From NCBI RefSeq assembly GCF_031199965.1, contig NZ_CP133605.1:2140501-2204500 (forward strand): 64,000 nucleotides of DNA. The letters are read 5' to 3'. How positions within the stretch are numbered: the stretch's first letter is position 1; each line of letters begins with the position of its first letter. The DNA comes from Paenibacillus sp. D2_2 (GTDB lineage: Bacteria > Bacillota > Bacilli > Paenibacillales > Paenibacillaceae). The translations under genes and the position numbers were made by a program. The notes below the pieces were generated by a model. It was given only the letters and a program-made list of their open reading frames with translations. It searched no databases and was not told the DNA's origin. Below are positions 9,193 to 17,693 of this stretch, one piece after another.

Positions 9193-10487
9193 ATGGCGAA
9201 CAAAAGCGTTATTCGTCAAGTGGGCGAGCATGTCGGCGAGACTGTCGTCATTGGCAGCTGGCTCAACAACAAGCGTTCCAGCGGCAAAATTCAGTTCTTG
9301 CAGCTTCGCGACGGTACCGGATATATCCAAGGCGTTGTCGTAAAGAGCGAAGTTAGCGAAGAGGTATGGGATAAGGCGAAGAGTCTGACCCAGGAATCCT
9401 CAATGTATGTGACCGGTGTGATCCGCGAGGAGCCTCGTAGCCAATCCGGCTATGAAATGACGGTTACTGACATTGAAATTATTCATTTGACAGAAGATTA
9501 CCCGATTACGCCGAAGGAGCATGGGGTAGACTTCCTGATGGATCATCGTCATTTGTGGCTGCGCAGTCCTAAGCAACGGGCGGTTATGGTTGTCCGTGCT
9601 GAGATTATCCGTGCGATTCAGGAGTTCTTCAATACGAACGGATTTACAAAAATGGACCCTCCAATTTTGACTCCAACCTCAGCGGAAGGAACAACCAATC
9701 TGTTCCATACGAAATATTTCGATGAGGATGCTTATCTGACACAGAGTGGTCAGCTCTATATGGAAGCTGCAGCGATGGCGCTTGGCAAAGTATATTCCTT
9801 CGGGCCGACATTCCGGCTGAAAAATCGAAAACTCGTCGCCACTTGATCGAGTTCTGGATGATTGAACCAGAGATGGCGTTCACGGATCATGAAGAGAGTC
9901 TCGTTGTGCAAGAGAACTTCGTTACCCATGTCGTGCAGTCCGTATTGAAGAACTGCCGTGCAGAACTGGAGACGCTAGGCCGTGACATCTCCAAGCTGGA
10001 GAATATCAAGGCACCGTTCCCTCGTATTTCGTATGATGATGCGATCGAATACTTGCATACGCAAGGCTTTGATATTCCATGGGGTGAGGATTTCGGAGCG
10101 CCACACGAGACCTCAATCGCGGAACGCTATGATAAACCGGTGTTCATTACGAACTATCCGGCAGGCATCAAAGCGTTCTATATGAAGCCTGATCCTAACC
10201 GGCCTGAAGTTGTATTGTGTGCTGATATGATCGCACCTGAAGGCTATGGCGAGATTATCGGTGGATCGCAGCGGATCGATGATCCTGAATTGATGGAAGA
10301 ACGCTTCAAGGAGCATAATCTGTCTCAGGAAACTTATCAATGGTATTTGGATTTGCGTAAATATGGCTCTGTACCGCATTCCGGCTTCGGCCTTGGCTTG
10401 GAACGTACGGTTTCCTGGATTTGCGGACTCGAGCATGTCCGTGAGACGATTCCATTCCCGCGGATGCTGTACCGCTTATATCCATAA
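9193..10487 (+). CDS. asnS: Asparaginyl-tRNA synthetase (frame broken near 9815)
   Basis: The N-terminal half has the OB-fold anticodon-binding domain ([22 protein letters not shown]) and the second half the class II catalytic core ([41 protein letters not shown] near the end). The two halves are in different frames: at TTCCGGCTGAA (9811-9821) one G is missing, and TTCCGGGCTGAA restores [11 protein letters not shown] exactly. Restored length is 431 residues, as expected for the family. Charging tRNA-Asn is essential unless an indirect amidation route exists, so this break is best explained as a sequence error. The order asnS-dnaD is that of Bacillales. Confidence 0.95.
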
Positions 10488-10501
10488 GCAGGGTGGTTAA
10501 G

Positions 10502-11191
10502 ATGACGATGAACGATAGCTGGAAAGTATGGTCCAAAGGGATTTCCTTCGGACTTGAGGCGGCAATGGTGAATATTCCTCATGTTCTGTTCGTCCATTAC
10601 CGGCAGCTGCATTTAGATGAAATGGAAGTCATGCTGCTTGTTCAGCTGCTTTCATTCAAGCAGGTGGAGCATAATGATTTTCCTTCTATCGATCAATTGG
10701 AGCTACGGATGGGCACGGCGCCCGGAGGGCTCTCCCCTGTCATCAGACGGCTGATGAAGGAAGGCTGGCTTAGTATCGATGACTTCATGGACGAAGCCAC
10801 CGGGATACAATCGGAGTGTTACAATCTATCGGGGATGTATGAGAAGCTAGGGAAGTGTCTTGCTGAGCAACGTGCCGCTGGGCGGCAGGCTGAAGCACAG
10901 GTCACAGCTCCCGCACCGAAAGAGGAAGAGCAGAGGAACTTATTCGTTGTTTTCGAGAAGGAATTTGCTCGTCCGCTGTCCCCGATGGAATGTGAGACGA
11001 TCTCCGGTTGGGTGGATCAGGATGGCTATCCTGAGGATTTGATACTGCTTGCTCTGAAGGAAGCTGTATTCGCTGGTAAGGTACATTTTCGGTACATCGA
11101 CCGAATTCTACTGGAATGGAGCCGCAATCGCGTCAAGACAGTAGAGGATGCGAAGGCTCATATTCAGAAGTTCCGTACCGGGTCGCGTTAA
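10502..11191 (+). CDS. dnaD: DNA replication initiation protein DnaD
   Basis: A 229-residue protein with the DnaD N-terminal winged-helix domain (HYRQLHLDEMEVMLLVQLLSF; about residues 30-110), a variable linker rich in Ala, Gln and Glu, and the C-terminal DnaB/DnaD domain (FEKEFARPLSPMECETI...RYIDRILLEWSRN). DnaD takes part in loading the replicative helicase at oriC and during restart in low-GC Gram-positives. Start ATG at 10502 follows AGGGTGG; a second ATG is at 10508. It directly follows asnS, as in B. subtilis, but nth, which is next there, is 29 kb away here. Confidence 0.93.
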   Translation: MTMNDSWKVWSKGISFGLEAAMVNIPHVLFVHYRQLHLDEMEVMLLVQLLSFKQVEHNDFPSIDQLELRMGTAPGGLSPVIRRLMKEGWLSIDDFMDEATGIQSECYNLSGMYEKLGKCLAEQRAAGRQAEAQVTAPAPKEEEQRNLFVVFEKEFARPLSPMECETISGWVDQDGYPEDLILLALKEAVFAGKVHFRYIDRILLEWSRNRVKTVEDAKAHIQKFRTGSR

Positions 11192-11226
11192 GCCGACAGG
11201 ATGTAGCGAATTGAATAGATATATGA

Positions 11227-11260
11227 AGAGCCAGGCCTCCGTAAAGGAGCCTGGCTCTTT
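11227..11260. terminator. Bidirectional terminator between dnaD and the chitin-active oxygenase
   Basis: AGAGCCAGGC (11227-11236) and GCCTGGCTCT form a stem with an extra TCC/GGA extension, followed by TTT. It lies between two convergent genes and probably serves both. Confidence 0.8.
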
Positions 11261-11272
11261 GTTATATAGCCG

Positions 11273-12106
11273 TCATTGATTAGGTGCAGGGCCTATTAGT
11301 TTCCACGGTCCATATTGTCCAGTCGTACCTGGCTCTTGGTTCTGTGTCCACCAGAGCGCTTCCCACAACTGTCCGTTGTGCAGGACAATTTCGCCCTCTG
11401 TATATACTCGGATGTTATTCCAGACGAGGTATTCACCGAAACGGTTTGGATCACCTGGGAAGCCGGGCGCCGGATTTGTAGGTGCCGATGGATTAATGGA
11501 AAGGTTGACATCAATGACTTGATAGAACGCATTAACTGTATCGGCAATATCCCAAACAGCTACGATGACATAATATCCTTGGCGGTCGTTAGGAATAAAG
11601 CAGTCGTTGTATACGTCATTTGGCGGGATTGCGCCGTCATCCACATATCTGCAGAACAGCTCCAGATCCGACCGTTTCAACGGCGAATTCGGATCCCAGC
11701 CTTTCTTGGTAATATAATAATCCCAGGTATTTGTACTATGATTAGCGACGATTTTCCAATGGAAAGTATGCTCCCCACCGGTCATGTTCACTTTTGTCCA
11801 GCGAGTTGATGACTGTGCATCAAGCTCAAAGAATTTGTTACCGCTAGCAATTTTTCCATCAGGCACACCGATTTCTGGGAAGTCACCGCGTCCCTCAACA
11901 CTCCATGGCTCATATTGTACGGCTCCGCAGTTCGTATTCTGTCCTGTATAACATAAATTAGCGCGGCTATTTACCTCATAGCCATGCGCAGATGCGCTAT
12001 TCGCGAAGATCAGAGAGCATGCCAATATTAGAAATAAGGTACCTGCTGTAAAGTAGAGCATCTTCAGTCTAGAGAAATGATTGCCAGAAAAAGCTTGAAC
12101 CGTCAT
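11273..12106 (-). CDS. Secreted chitin-active lytic polysaccharide monooxygenase (AA10) with C-terminal CBM5/12
   Basis: A 277-residue protein with a signal peptide ending SASA, so that the mature chain begins with histidine (HGYEVNSRANLC). In AA10 enzymes this N-terminal His and a second one (here in EHTFHWKIV) hold the catalytic copper that cleaves chitin or cellulose oxidatively. After the catalytic domain comes a Pro-rich linker (NPSAPTNPAPGFPGDPN) and a short domain with YTEGEIVLHNGQLWEALWWT, typical of chitin-binding CBM5/12. The start has an AAGGAGGAG site 6 bases upstream. It is monocistronic and convergent with dnaD. Likely role: making crystalline chitin accessible outside the cell. 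Confidence 0.9.
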   Translation of the reverse strand: MTVQAFSGNHFSRLKMLYFTAGTLFLILACSLIFANSASAHGYEVNSRANLCYTGQNTNCGAVQYEPWSVEGRGDFPEIGVPDGKIASGNKFFELDAQSSTRWTKVNMTGGEHTFHWKIVANHSTNTWDYYITKKGWDPNSPLKRSDLELFCRYVDDGAIPPNDVYNDCFIPNDRQGYYVIVAVWDIADTVNAFYQVIDVNLSINPSAPTNPAPGFPGDPNRFGEYLVWNNIRVYTEGEIVLHNGQLWEALWWTQNQEPGTTGQYGPWKLIGPAPNQ

Positions 12107-12656
12107 ATTAACTCCTCCTTCGTTTAAACAAAATAAAAAACCACTTTATTCTAGTTAATACAAAGTTAGCGATTACATATGACTGAATTCTTGGGTCCTG
12201 CAAATCTCAGAAGTATATTCGCAGCAGTAACCGCCCTCCTCCTTTCACAAATAGCAATTATGATCAAATCCCGAAGCTAAGGCTGTATACCTATCTAAAC
12301 CTTGAATGAAGCCAAGATTCTTCAGGAATGATACTAGTCCTGTAAGAAGCATCAAATAGACTTGAGATAATCAATCTTATATTTCAAAGTGCAGAATATT
12401 AAAAATTTTAATTGTTAAATTTGTTATATATTATTCCAAATTACTAGAAATGTCAATTACTTTACAAAAAAAGATATATTTTTATTTATATGTTATTTGG
12501 TAGCGCGTTTATAGCTGCATAATTCTACAAATGATTCTTTTCTATGAAATTCTGATCCGAGATGCTAACTAAGTTACTCTTTATCCGTTACATAGTACAG
12601 GGAACAAACTTTCAGAGGAAATCTAGGCGACAAATTTAAATAAAAATATTTTTCAA
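12107..12656. other. AT-rich intergenic region between the oxygenase and the sigma factor
   Basis: No coding frame with a plausible start is visible on either strand. The left part must hold the oxygenase promoter (minus strand); a TAGAAT-like -10 is present near 12149 but no good -35. A stretch with CGTCTA (12685-12690), just beyond the right edge, resembles the CGTC -10 core of ECF-type promoters, but I see no matching -35. Confidence 0.4.
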
Positions 12657-12713
12657 ATGATGCAGGGGTTGCCCAGGTTGCCGACGTCTATTATATGGAA
12701 GGAGGGGAGAAAG

Positions 12714-13271
12714 ATTGGCGAAAAGGATGAGTTGCGCTTTATTCAGAAGCTCAGGCAAGGGGACCGAGAGGCTTTCCGTGAGCTTGTGCAGACTTACCGG
12801 AATCATGTCTATCGTATAGCTTACTCTGTGCTGCATGATGAACAGGAAGCCGAGGACACCGCGCAGGAAACTTTTCTGCAAATCTATAACTCTCTCTCCG
12901 AATACCGTGAGCAAGGCTTCAAGACCTGGTTAACCCGAATAGCCCTACATAAAGCGATAGATATGAAGCGTAAGCGAGAGCGCCGCAGAGAACAGCAAGG
13001 GAATGTTATTGAGTTGGCTTCACGTATGCCAGTCCAATCGGAGCATATATTACAAGGTCTACTTGAAGAGGAACAGAGGGATGAGCTAAGGCAGAAAATC
13101 AGACAGCTTCCGGACGGACATCAGATGATTATTACAGCCTTCTATTTGGAAGGCAAAAGCTATGGTCAGATTGCTGCTGAGCTTGAAGTCACCGAGAAGA
13201 CGGTGGAATCGAAGCTGTATCGCGCACGAATATGGATGAGAGAGCATTGGAAGGAGGAGGAATGGCAATGA
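12714..13271 (+). CDS. ECF-type RNA polymerase sigma factor
   Basis: The protein has sigma region 2 (FRELVQTYRNHVYRIAYSVL...EDTAQETFLQIYNSL) and sigma region 4 (LPDGHQMIITAFYLEGKSYGQIAAELEVTEKTVESKLYRARIWM), about 185 residues, which is the ECF layout. The start is unclear. A strong GGAGGGGAG site (12699-12708) is followed at good distance only by ATT at 12714 in frame and by TTG at 12715 one base out of frame. One missing base in TTGGCGAAAAGG would give a normal start (MAEKDELRF), in keeping with the other frame breaks here. The next gene overlaps its stop by 4 bases and is probably its anti-sigma factor. Target genes are unknown. Confidence 0.87.
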   Translation: MGEKDELRFIQKLRQGDREAFRELVQTYRNHVYRIAYSVLHDEQEAEDTAQETFLQIYNSLSEYREQGFKTWLTRIALHKAIDMKRKRERRREQQGNVIELASRMPVQSEHILQGLLEEEQRDELRQKIRQLPDGHQMIITAFYLEGKSYGQIAAELEVTEKTVESKLYRARIWMREHWKEEEWQ

Positions 13272-13711
13272 GAGCAGATAGTCAAGTTTCCCTGCAGGTC
13301 TGGAAGGCGTATATTCAGGGAGAGCTGACTCGGGAAGAAGAACAGCAGTTGGAGAACAGGCTGCTTGAAGATGAGGAAGCGGTGCTTCTCTATTCCGAAG
13401 CTCTCTCATGCTTGGAGAGTACAATACCGGAAATGAGAGAGGAAGAGCGGTGGCTTGAAGGACTGATGGACTCATTACCGGTGGCCACAGACCCTGCGAA
13501 GGAGCAAGGTCCAATCGGCAGATGGTTCAATCAAGCTTGGCTGCAATACGTGATTGCTGCGTCGATTACTTTGCTGCTGATGACAGGAGGGTTCTTCGAT
13601 CATTTATTCTCAAGGGCTAATGAAGTGATCAACCATCCGCAGCAGGATATCTCGGTTAGCGATAGGCTTATGAAGGCAACCACCGGCTGGTTCGATAAAT
13701 GGAATAAGTAG
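13268..13711 (+). CDS. Putative anti-sigma factor, single-pass membrane protein
   Basis: A 147-residue protein with an acidic, helical N-terminal domain (SLQVWKAYIQGELTREEEQQLENRLLEDEEAV), one membrane segment near residues 95-112 (YVIAASITLLLMTGGFF) and a short outer tail. The N-terminal part looks like the cytoplasmic sigma-binding domain of anti-sigma factors but lacks the HxxxCxxC zinc motif. The ATG at 13268 overlaps the sigma factor stop (ATGA) and lies 7 bases after AAGGAGGAGG; an ATG at 13262 would be too close. Role inferred from position and topology. Confidence 0.75.
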   Translation: MRADSQVSLQVWKAYIQGELTREEEQQLENRLLEDEEAVLLYSEALSCLESTIPEMREEERWLEGLMDSLPVATDPAKEQGPIGRWFNQAWLQYVIAASITLLLMTGGFFDHLFSRANEVINHPQQDISVSDRLMKATTGWFDKWNK

Positions 13712-13757
13712 CTAAGATAGCTTGTTGAATACAAGATACAGAAAGGAAGGAATGACA

Positions 13758-14857
13758 TTGACACATTATCGCAATCGCTTGCTTGCGCTCATATTAAACC
13801 TGATTCCCGGCCTAGGTCATCTTTATTGGGGAAGAAGGTAAGAGGGTGCTATACCCGGTATTTTTCTTCGGGGATCTTGTTCGGAGTACTATTAGCACTA
13901 GCTTCAAGAGAGGGAGCTTTCGTCGCTATAACCGCTGTTGCGGCGTTCATTCTCTGGTGCATCTCGATGCTCGATCTTATTATCGTACTATTACGGGAGC
14001 CTGCTGCCGTTCAACAACCGGTAGTATCGGATCCGCTTGATCCGCTGGGAATTATTCCACCACCGATGAGTCAAAAGGATAAGGATACCGAGCGCTTCTT
14101 CATTATTCTGCTCTCGTTCGTGCCCGGCCTCGGACATTTCCAATTGGGACTGATGCAGAGAGGGCTGTCCTTCCTAATCTCGTTCTTCGGATTGTTCACA
14201 ATGTTGCTGTTCGTAACGGGAATTACACATGAGTCGATGTTTCTTCTGTTCCTTGGACTACTGCCGATCATCTGGCTCTATTCCATGTTCGATGCAGTTG
14301 GTCTCGTTCATCGCAAGCAGGCCGGGGAGATTATTCAAGACCGCAACTTGTTCGATGAATGGGAATCCGGCCGGATCGATGGAAGACGCAGCAAGATTCT
14401 TGCCACGCTGTTATCGGCATTTCCAGGTGCGGGTCAAATGTATCTCGGTCTTCAGAAGCGAGGTTTGCAGTTAATGGTGCTGTTCCTCGGAAGCTTCTAT
14501 ATAATCGATGTATTGCGTTTAAAAGTATTTCTGTTCGTGATTCCGATTATTTGGTTCTTCAGTCTATTCGACGGTCTGCAGCAAATTAGCCGTTATGGCA
14601 TTCTGCCGCTAGAAGATCGGCCTTTAATCGATGGCAAAAGAAATTATCAGAATTGGCTCGGTATCGTTCTGATTCTACTTGGCGCTTATTATGTATCTAT
14701 GGATCTATTGGTGCCAGCGATCGAGAAGTATTTCCCAGAGCTAAAAATTAGTTACTTTGTTCGTGAATATCTACGTCCGGTGTTGATTGCCAGTCTATTA
14801 ATCGGCGGCGGTGTGAAGCTAGTGTCAGTCGGCACGAGGAATAAATCAGTGCAATAG
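13758..14857 (+). CDS. Multi-pass membrane protein with three PGxGxxxxG repeats (two frame changes)
   Basis: I do not recognise a named family. Restored length is about 366 residues with several membrane segments. A motif recurs three times, each opening a hydrophobic hairpin: IPGLGHLYWG, VPGLGHFQLGLMQRG and FPGAGQMYLGLQKRG, like the TM2 domain pattern. The frame begins at TTG 13758 (AAGGAAGG 7 bases upstream), ends at TAA 13839, and the conserved-looking VLYPVFFFG is in the second frame and ILFGVLLALAS in the third. Two changes are therefore needed, at AGAAGGTAAG (13833-13842) and TTCGGGGATC (13867-13876); each is +1 or -2, and loss of two G from longer G runs would fit. It follows the sigma/anti-sigma pair after 46 bases. 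Confidence 0.7.
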
Positions 14858-14882
14858 AACTAAAACATACGCGAACAACTAG

Positions 14883-14921
14883 AATCCCCCTTTGTTTATT
14901 TCAATAACGAAGGGGGATTTT
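14883..14921 (+). terminator. Terminator of the sigma factor operon
   Basis: AATCCCCCTT (14883-14892) pairs with AAGGGGGATT (14910-14919) around a 17-base loop and is followed by TTTT. Confidence 0.8.
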
Positions 14922-14991
14922 GGAATGCGTAGATGAGATTGAACAGTGCCAGATTTTTTTTAAAAAAATTTAGATGATGTCGATTCTGTGA

Positions 14992-15251
14992 TTTCCCATT
15001 CGTTATAAAGATAGGAACGGCTTCCAAGCAGTTGGAGCGGGTAGGTTTCAATCTAAAAAAACGAGTATGCCGCTGTCATCTCAACCTCGAAGGATGCGGT
15101 TAGCTTTACGATCTTTAATCCGGCGGGGATTGAATTCCCGGAAGGAATGTTCGAGGGTCCATCAGAGCGAAAAACGATAAAGCTACGACAAGGGCAAGCC
15201 TATGACTCGGAACAACTGGAGAATCTTGTCATTCAGGCCTCGGCTATGTAG
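14992..15251 (+). pseudogene. Gene remnant or frame-broken small gene
   Basis: From 15057 to a TAG at 15249-15251 there is an open frame with normal protein-like composition (AAVISTSKDAVSFTIFNPAG...) but no start codon. An upstream frame from 14992 (RYKDRNGFQAVGAGRFQSKK) joins it if one A is added to the A7 run at 15055-15061. The joined frame still lacks a start and a ribosome binding site, so this is either the C-terminal remnant of a lost gene or a small gene with more than one sequence error. I do not recognise the product. The rest of the 14.9-15.3 kb gap holds only terminators. Confidence 0.4.
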
Positions 15252-15262
15252 AACAATCCATT

Positions 15263-15310
15263 AGAATAACCCTTCGTTGATTTAAAATAAATGACGGAGG
15301 GTTATTCTTT
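15263..15310. terminator. Bidirectional hairpin at the end of the PocR/AraC regulator gene
   Basis: AGAATAACCCT (15263-15273) pairs with AGGGTTATTCT (15298-15308). The right arm overlaps the stop codon of the minus-strand gene. Confidence 0.7.
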
Positions 15311-16354
15311 AGACAATCCCTTATACATGTTTCGGTACGCAACCGGGGTAAGACTCTCGAACTTCTTGAACGTCTTAATGAAATACCCTGCGTCGCAGAA
15401 GCCTAGATCATCGCTCACCTGATTGACCAACAAATCAGTAGATTCTAATAACCGTTTGGCCCATTCAATCTTCAGTCTGGCGATAAAGACAGAGAAATTC
15501 TCTCCCGTCTCCTTGGTGAAGATACGGCTGAAGTAGCTAGGGCTAATATGGCAGAGCTTGGCCATCTCTTTCAAGATGAAATTCTCATTCTTATGCGTAT
15601 AAATATAATCAAAGGCGGGCTGGAGTGCAGAATTCGAGGAGATGAATTTACCGGCTCCGTTTTTTAATTTCGTGTTGATCAGCGCTCCTGACAATTCTTG
15701 CTGGATCGATTGAATTCTGCGATATGCACGGTCGGCCGGATCAAGTTCCCGACTAGAAGTGGGGCCAGAAGCGTCTAAATTTGAGGTCAACATTCCTTTG
15801 TACAAATCGACGGTGGTATGCTTCTGAATCGCTTCTTCCACGATATAGGTGCTTAACTGCAGCAGCAGATCCACGCATTTCGTCACTTCATCATAAGTTA
15901 GGACTGGCAAATCATTGTAATGCTCCTCCAGCGCTTGGAATTTGCGATGGGTCTCGACATTGGCAGGCCGAGATACGACCTGTTCCATCAGCGGCATATC
16001 TGGTTCACGGAGCTTAAGCTGACCGGCCATAATGGCGCCAAGATATTGATTGTCGATAATGATCGGTATGGCGATATCGATAATATTGAAATGGCATAAA
16101 TAGATATAAGGTTTATTCTGCCGGACGGCTTCAAGTCCGCCGCGGGCATCGCATTTTTGACAATATTGGGAGAGATGAGAATCCTGACGTACCCCTTGGC
16201 AGAAAGGCTGACAGTAACTGTGCTTGGTCACGGGAATCCCCTTATAATCGACCGTCAGAATGGCCATTTTCGTCACAAGCGATAGAGCATCCTGCAGCTT
16301 TTCCCATTTCTCCAGATCTATTATCTCCTCTAACTCAAATCGTGATTTGGACAT
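15302..16354 (-). CDS. PocR-type sensory domain plus AraC HTH regulator, divergent from gldA
   Basis: A 350-residue protein. The N-terminal part (about 10-165) has cysteines and context typical of the PocR ligand-binding domain (YCQPFCQGVR, YCQKCDARGG, FNIIDIAIPI, GAIMAGQL). The C-terminal 100 residues are an AraC helix-turn-helix pair (LKEMAKLCHISPSYFSRIFTKETG; VNQVSDDLGFCDAGYFIKTFKKF). PocR-type regulators respond to small diols or glycerol-like ligands, which fits the divergent gldA-dha genes. The ATG at 16354 has GGAG 9 bases upstream and is preferred to a TTG five codons earlier. Tandem repeats between it and gldA are candidate binding sites. Confidence 0.88.
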   Translation of the reverse strand: MSKSRFELEEIIDLEKWEKLQDALSLVTKMAILTVDYKGIPVTKHSYCQPFCQGVRQDSHLSQYCQKCDARGGLEAVRQNKPYIYLCHFNIIDIAIPIIIDNQYLGAIMAGQLKLREPDMPLMEQVVSRPANVETHRKFQALEEHYNDLPVLTYDEVTKCVDLLLQLSTYIVEEAIQKHTTVDLYKGMLTSNLDASGPTSSRELDPADRAYRRIQSIQQELSGALINTKLKNGAGKFISSNSALQPAFDYIYTHKNENFILKEMAKLCHISPSYFSRIFTKETGENFSVFIARLKIEWAKRLLESTDLLVNQVSDDLGFCDAGYFIKTFKKFESLTPVAYRNMYKGLSKE

Positions 16355-16418
16355 GTTGGTAGTCTCCAATTAAGTAAAATTTACACTAAATCTATTATAT
16401 CGAATTGTTCTACAAGAG

Positions 16419-16473
16419 GACAAGAAAATACAATTACATAGAATGATGACAAGAAAACACGATAAGAAAACGC
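16419..16473 (+). promoter_or_regulatory. Three 13-bp direct repeats, candidate operator of the PocR/AraC regulator
   Basis: GACAAGAAAATAC (16419-16431), GACAAGAAAACAC (16448-16460) and GATAAGAAAACGC (16461-16473) lie in the divergent intergenic region; the last two are directly adjacent. Direct repeats upstream of a promoter with poor -35 are what AraC-type activators use. The last copy overlaps an imperfect cre-like sequence (AAGAAAACGCTTTAA, two mismatches). Confidence 0.55.
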
Positions 16474-16518
16474 TTTAAATTAAGCTCTTTGTTTCATGCT
16501 TCTCGGAATAGAGCATCC

Positions 16519-16524
16519 TATAAT
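16519..16524 (+). promoter_or_regulatory. -10 element of the gldA promoter
   Basis: TATAAT stands 32 bases before the gldA start; the sequence 17 bases upstream (ATGCTT region) is not a -35 consensus, which fits a promoter that needs an activator. Confidence 0.5.
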
Positions 16525-16555
16525 TAAAATATAATCTATTTGAGGAGGATGTAAG

Positions 16556-17692
16556 ATGAGAAGAGCGTTTATTAGTCCAACGAAATATGTGCAAGGGGAA
16601 AATGAGCTGTTGAACCTAGGTTATTTTGTGAAGACATTTGGTGATTCTGCGCTGTTGATTGCACATCCTGATGATGTAGCACGTGTAAAGAACAAGCTTG
16701 AGGCAACTAAACATAAATTCAATATTACATTTGTAGAAAGTGGATTCCATGGGGAGTGCTCGCGACAGGAAGTAGCTAGATTGCAGGCGTTGGCGAAGGA
16801 GCATAACTGTGCATGTACGGTTGGTCTTGGCGGTGGCAAAGCGATTGATACGGCAAAATGTGTAGCTGAAGGCGAAGCTCTGATCATCGTACCAACGATC
16901 GCGGCCACCGATGCGCCGACAAGCCATTCCGCGGTTCTCTATACTCCAGAGGGAGAATTCGATGATTATGCGTATTTTAAGCAAAGTCCAAGTGTTGTCA
17001 TGATCGATACGACAGTCATTGCTCAAGCGCCGACGAGATTTCTCGTTGCCGGGATGGGCGATGCGCTCTCGACTTATTTTGAGGCCAGAGCTACAGCCAA
17101 TTCGTATTCTAATGTGAACGCCGGATTGCCGTGTGGAGTTCGCGAAGGTGTGTGCGGCGATGCCAAAGGGACGATTACAGCACTGGGACTTGCCAAGCTA
17201 TGTTATGAGACACTGCTGGAGAACGGATATAAGGCCAAGCTGGCCTGTGATCAAAATATTGTAACCCCGGCTTTGGAGAATATCGTCGAGACAAATATTC
17301 TATTATCAGGACTAGGCTTTGAAAGCGGCGGACTGGCGGCGATTCATGCGATTCATAATGGCCTGACTGCCCTGGAAGGGACGCATCATTATTACCATGG
17401 CGAGAAAGTAGCCTTCAGCACGATTGCCCAATTAGTGCTTGAAAATGCCGACCGGGCAGAAATGAAAGAAGTTCTTGATTTCTCCCTTTCCATCGGGCTC
17501 CCGGTATGTCTGGCAGATATCGGTGTTGAGCATGTGAACTATGAGGAATTGCTGGAAGTGGCTAAGAAAGCATGTATCGCTGAAGAGTCCATCCATTCGA
17601 TGCCATTCCCAATTTCCGAAGAAGCGGTTGCGTCGGCGATTATGGCTGCTGACCAATTGGGACGTCAATATAAATTGACCAAGGAGGTTTAA
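16556..17692 (+). CDS. gldA: Glycerol dehydrogenase
   Basis: A 378-residue iron-containing-alcohol-dehydrogenase family protein of the GldA type. Visible are the NAD-binding GLGGGKAIDTAK, the substrate/metal region PTIAATDAPTSHSAV, GMGDALSTYFEA with a metal-binding Asp, and the metal-binding histidines in LAAIHAIHNG and HHYYHGEKVAF. The enzyme oxidises glycerol to dihydroxyacetone with NAD+. ATG 16556 follows an AGGAGG site. The dihydroxyacetone kinase starts 2 bases after its stop, so the two form a compact pathway glycerol to dihydroxyacetone to dihydroxyacetone phosphate, probably switched by the divergent PocR/AraC protein. Confidence 0.95.
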   Translation: MRRAFISPTKYVQGENELLNLGYFVKTFGDSALLIAHPDDVARVKNKLEATKHKFNITFVESGFHGECSRQEVARLQALAKEHNCACTVGLGGGKAIDTAKCVAEGEALIIVPTIAATDAPTSHSAVLYTPEGEFDDYAYFKQSPSVVMIDTTVIAQAPTRFLVAGMGDALSTYFEARATANSYSNVNAGLPCGVREGVCGDAKGTITALGLAKLCYETLLENGYKAKLACDQNIVTPALENIVETNILLSGLGFESGGLAAIHAIHNGLTALEGTHHYYHGEKVAFSTIAQLVLENADRAEMKEVLDFSLSIGLPVCLADIGVEHVNYEELLEVAKKACIAEESIHSMPFPISEEAVASAIMAADQLGRQYKLTKEV

Positions 17693-17693
17693 A

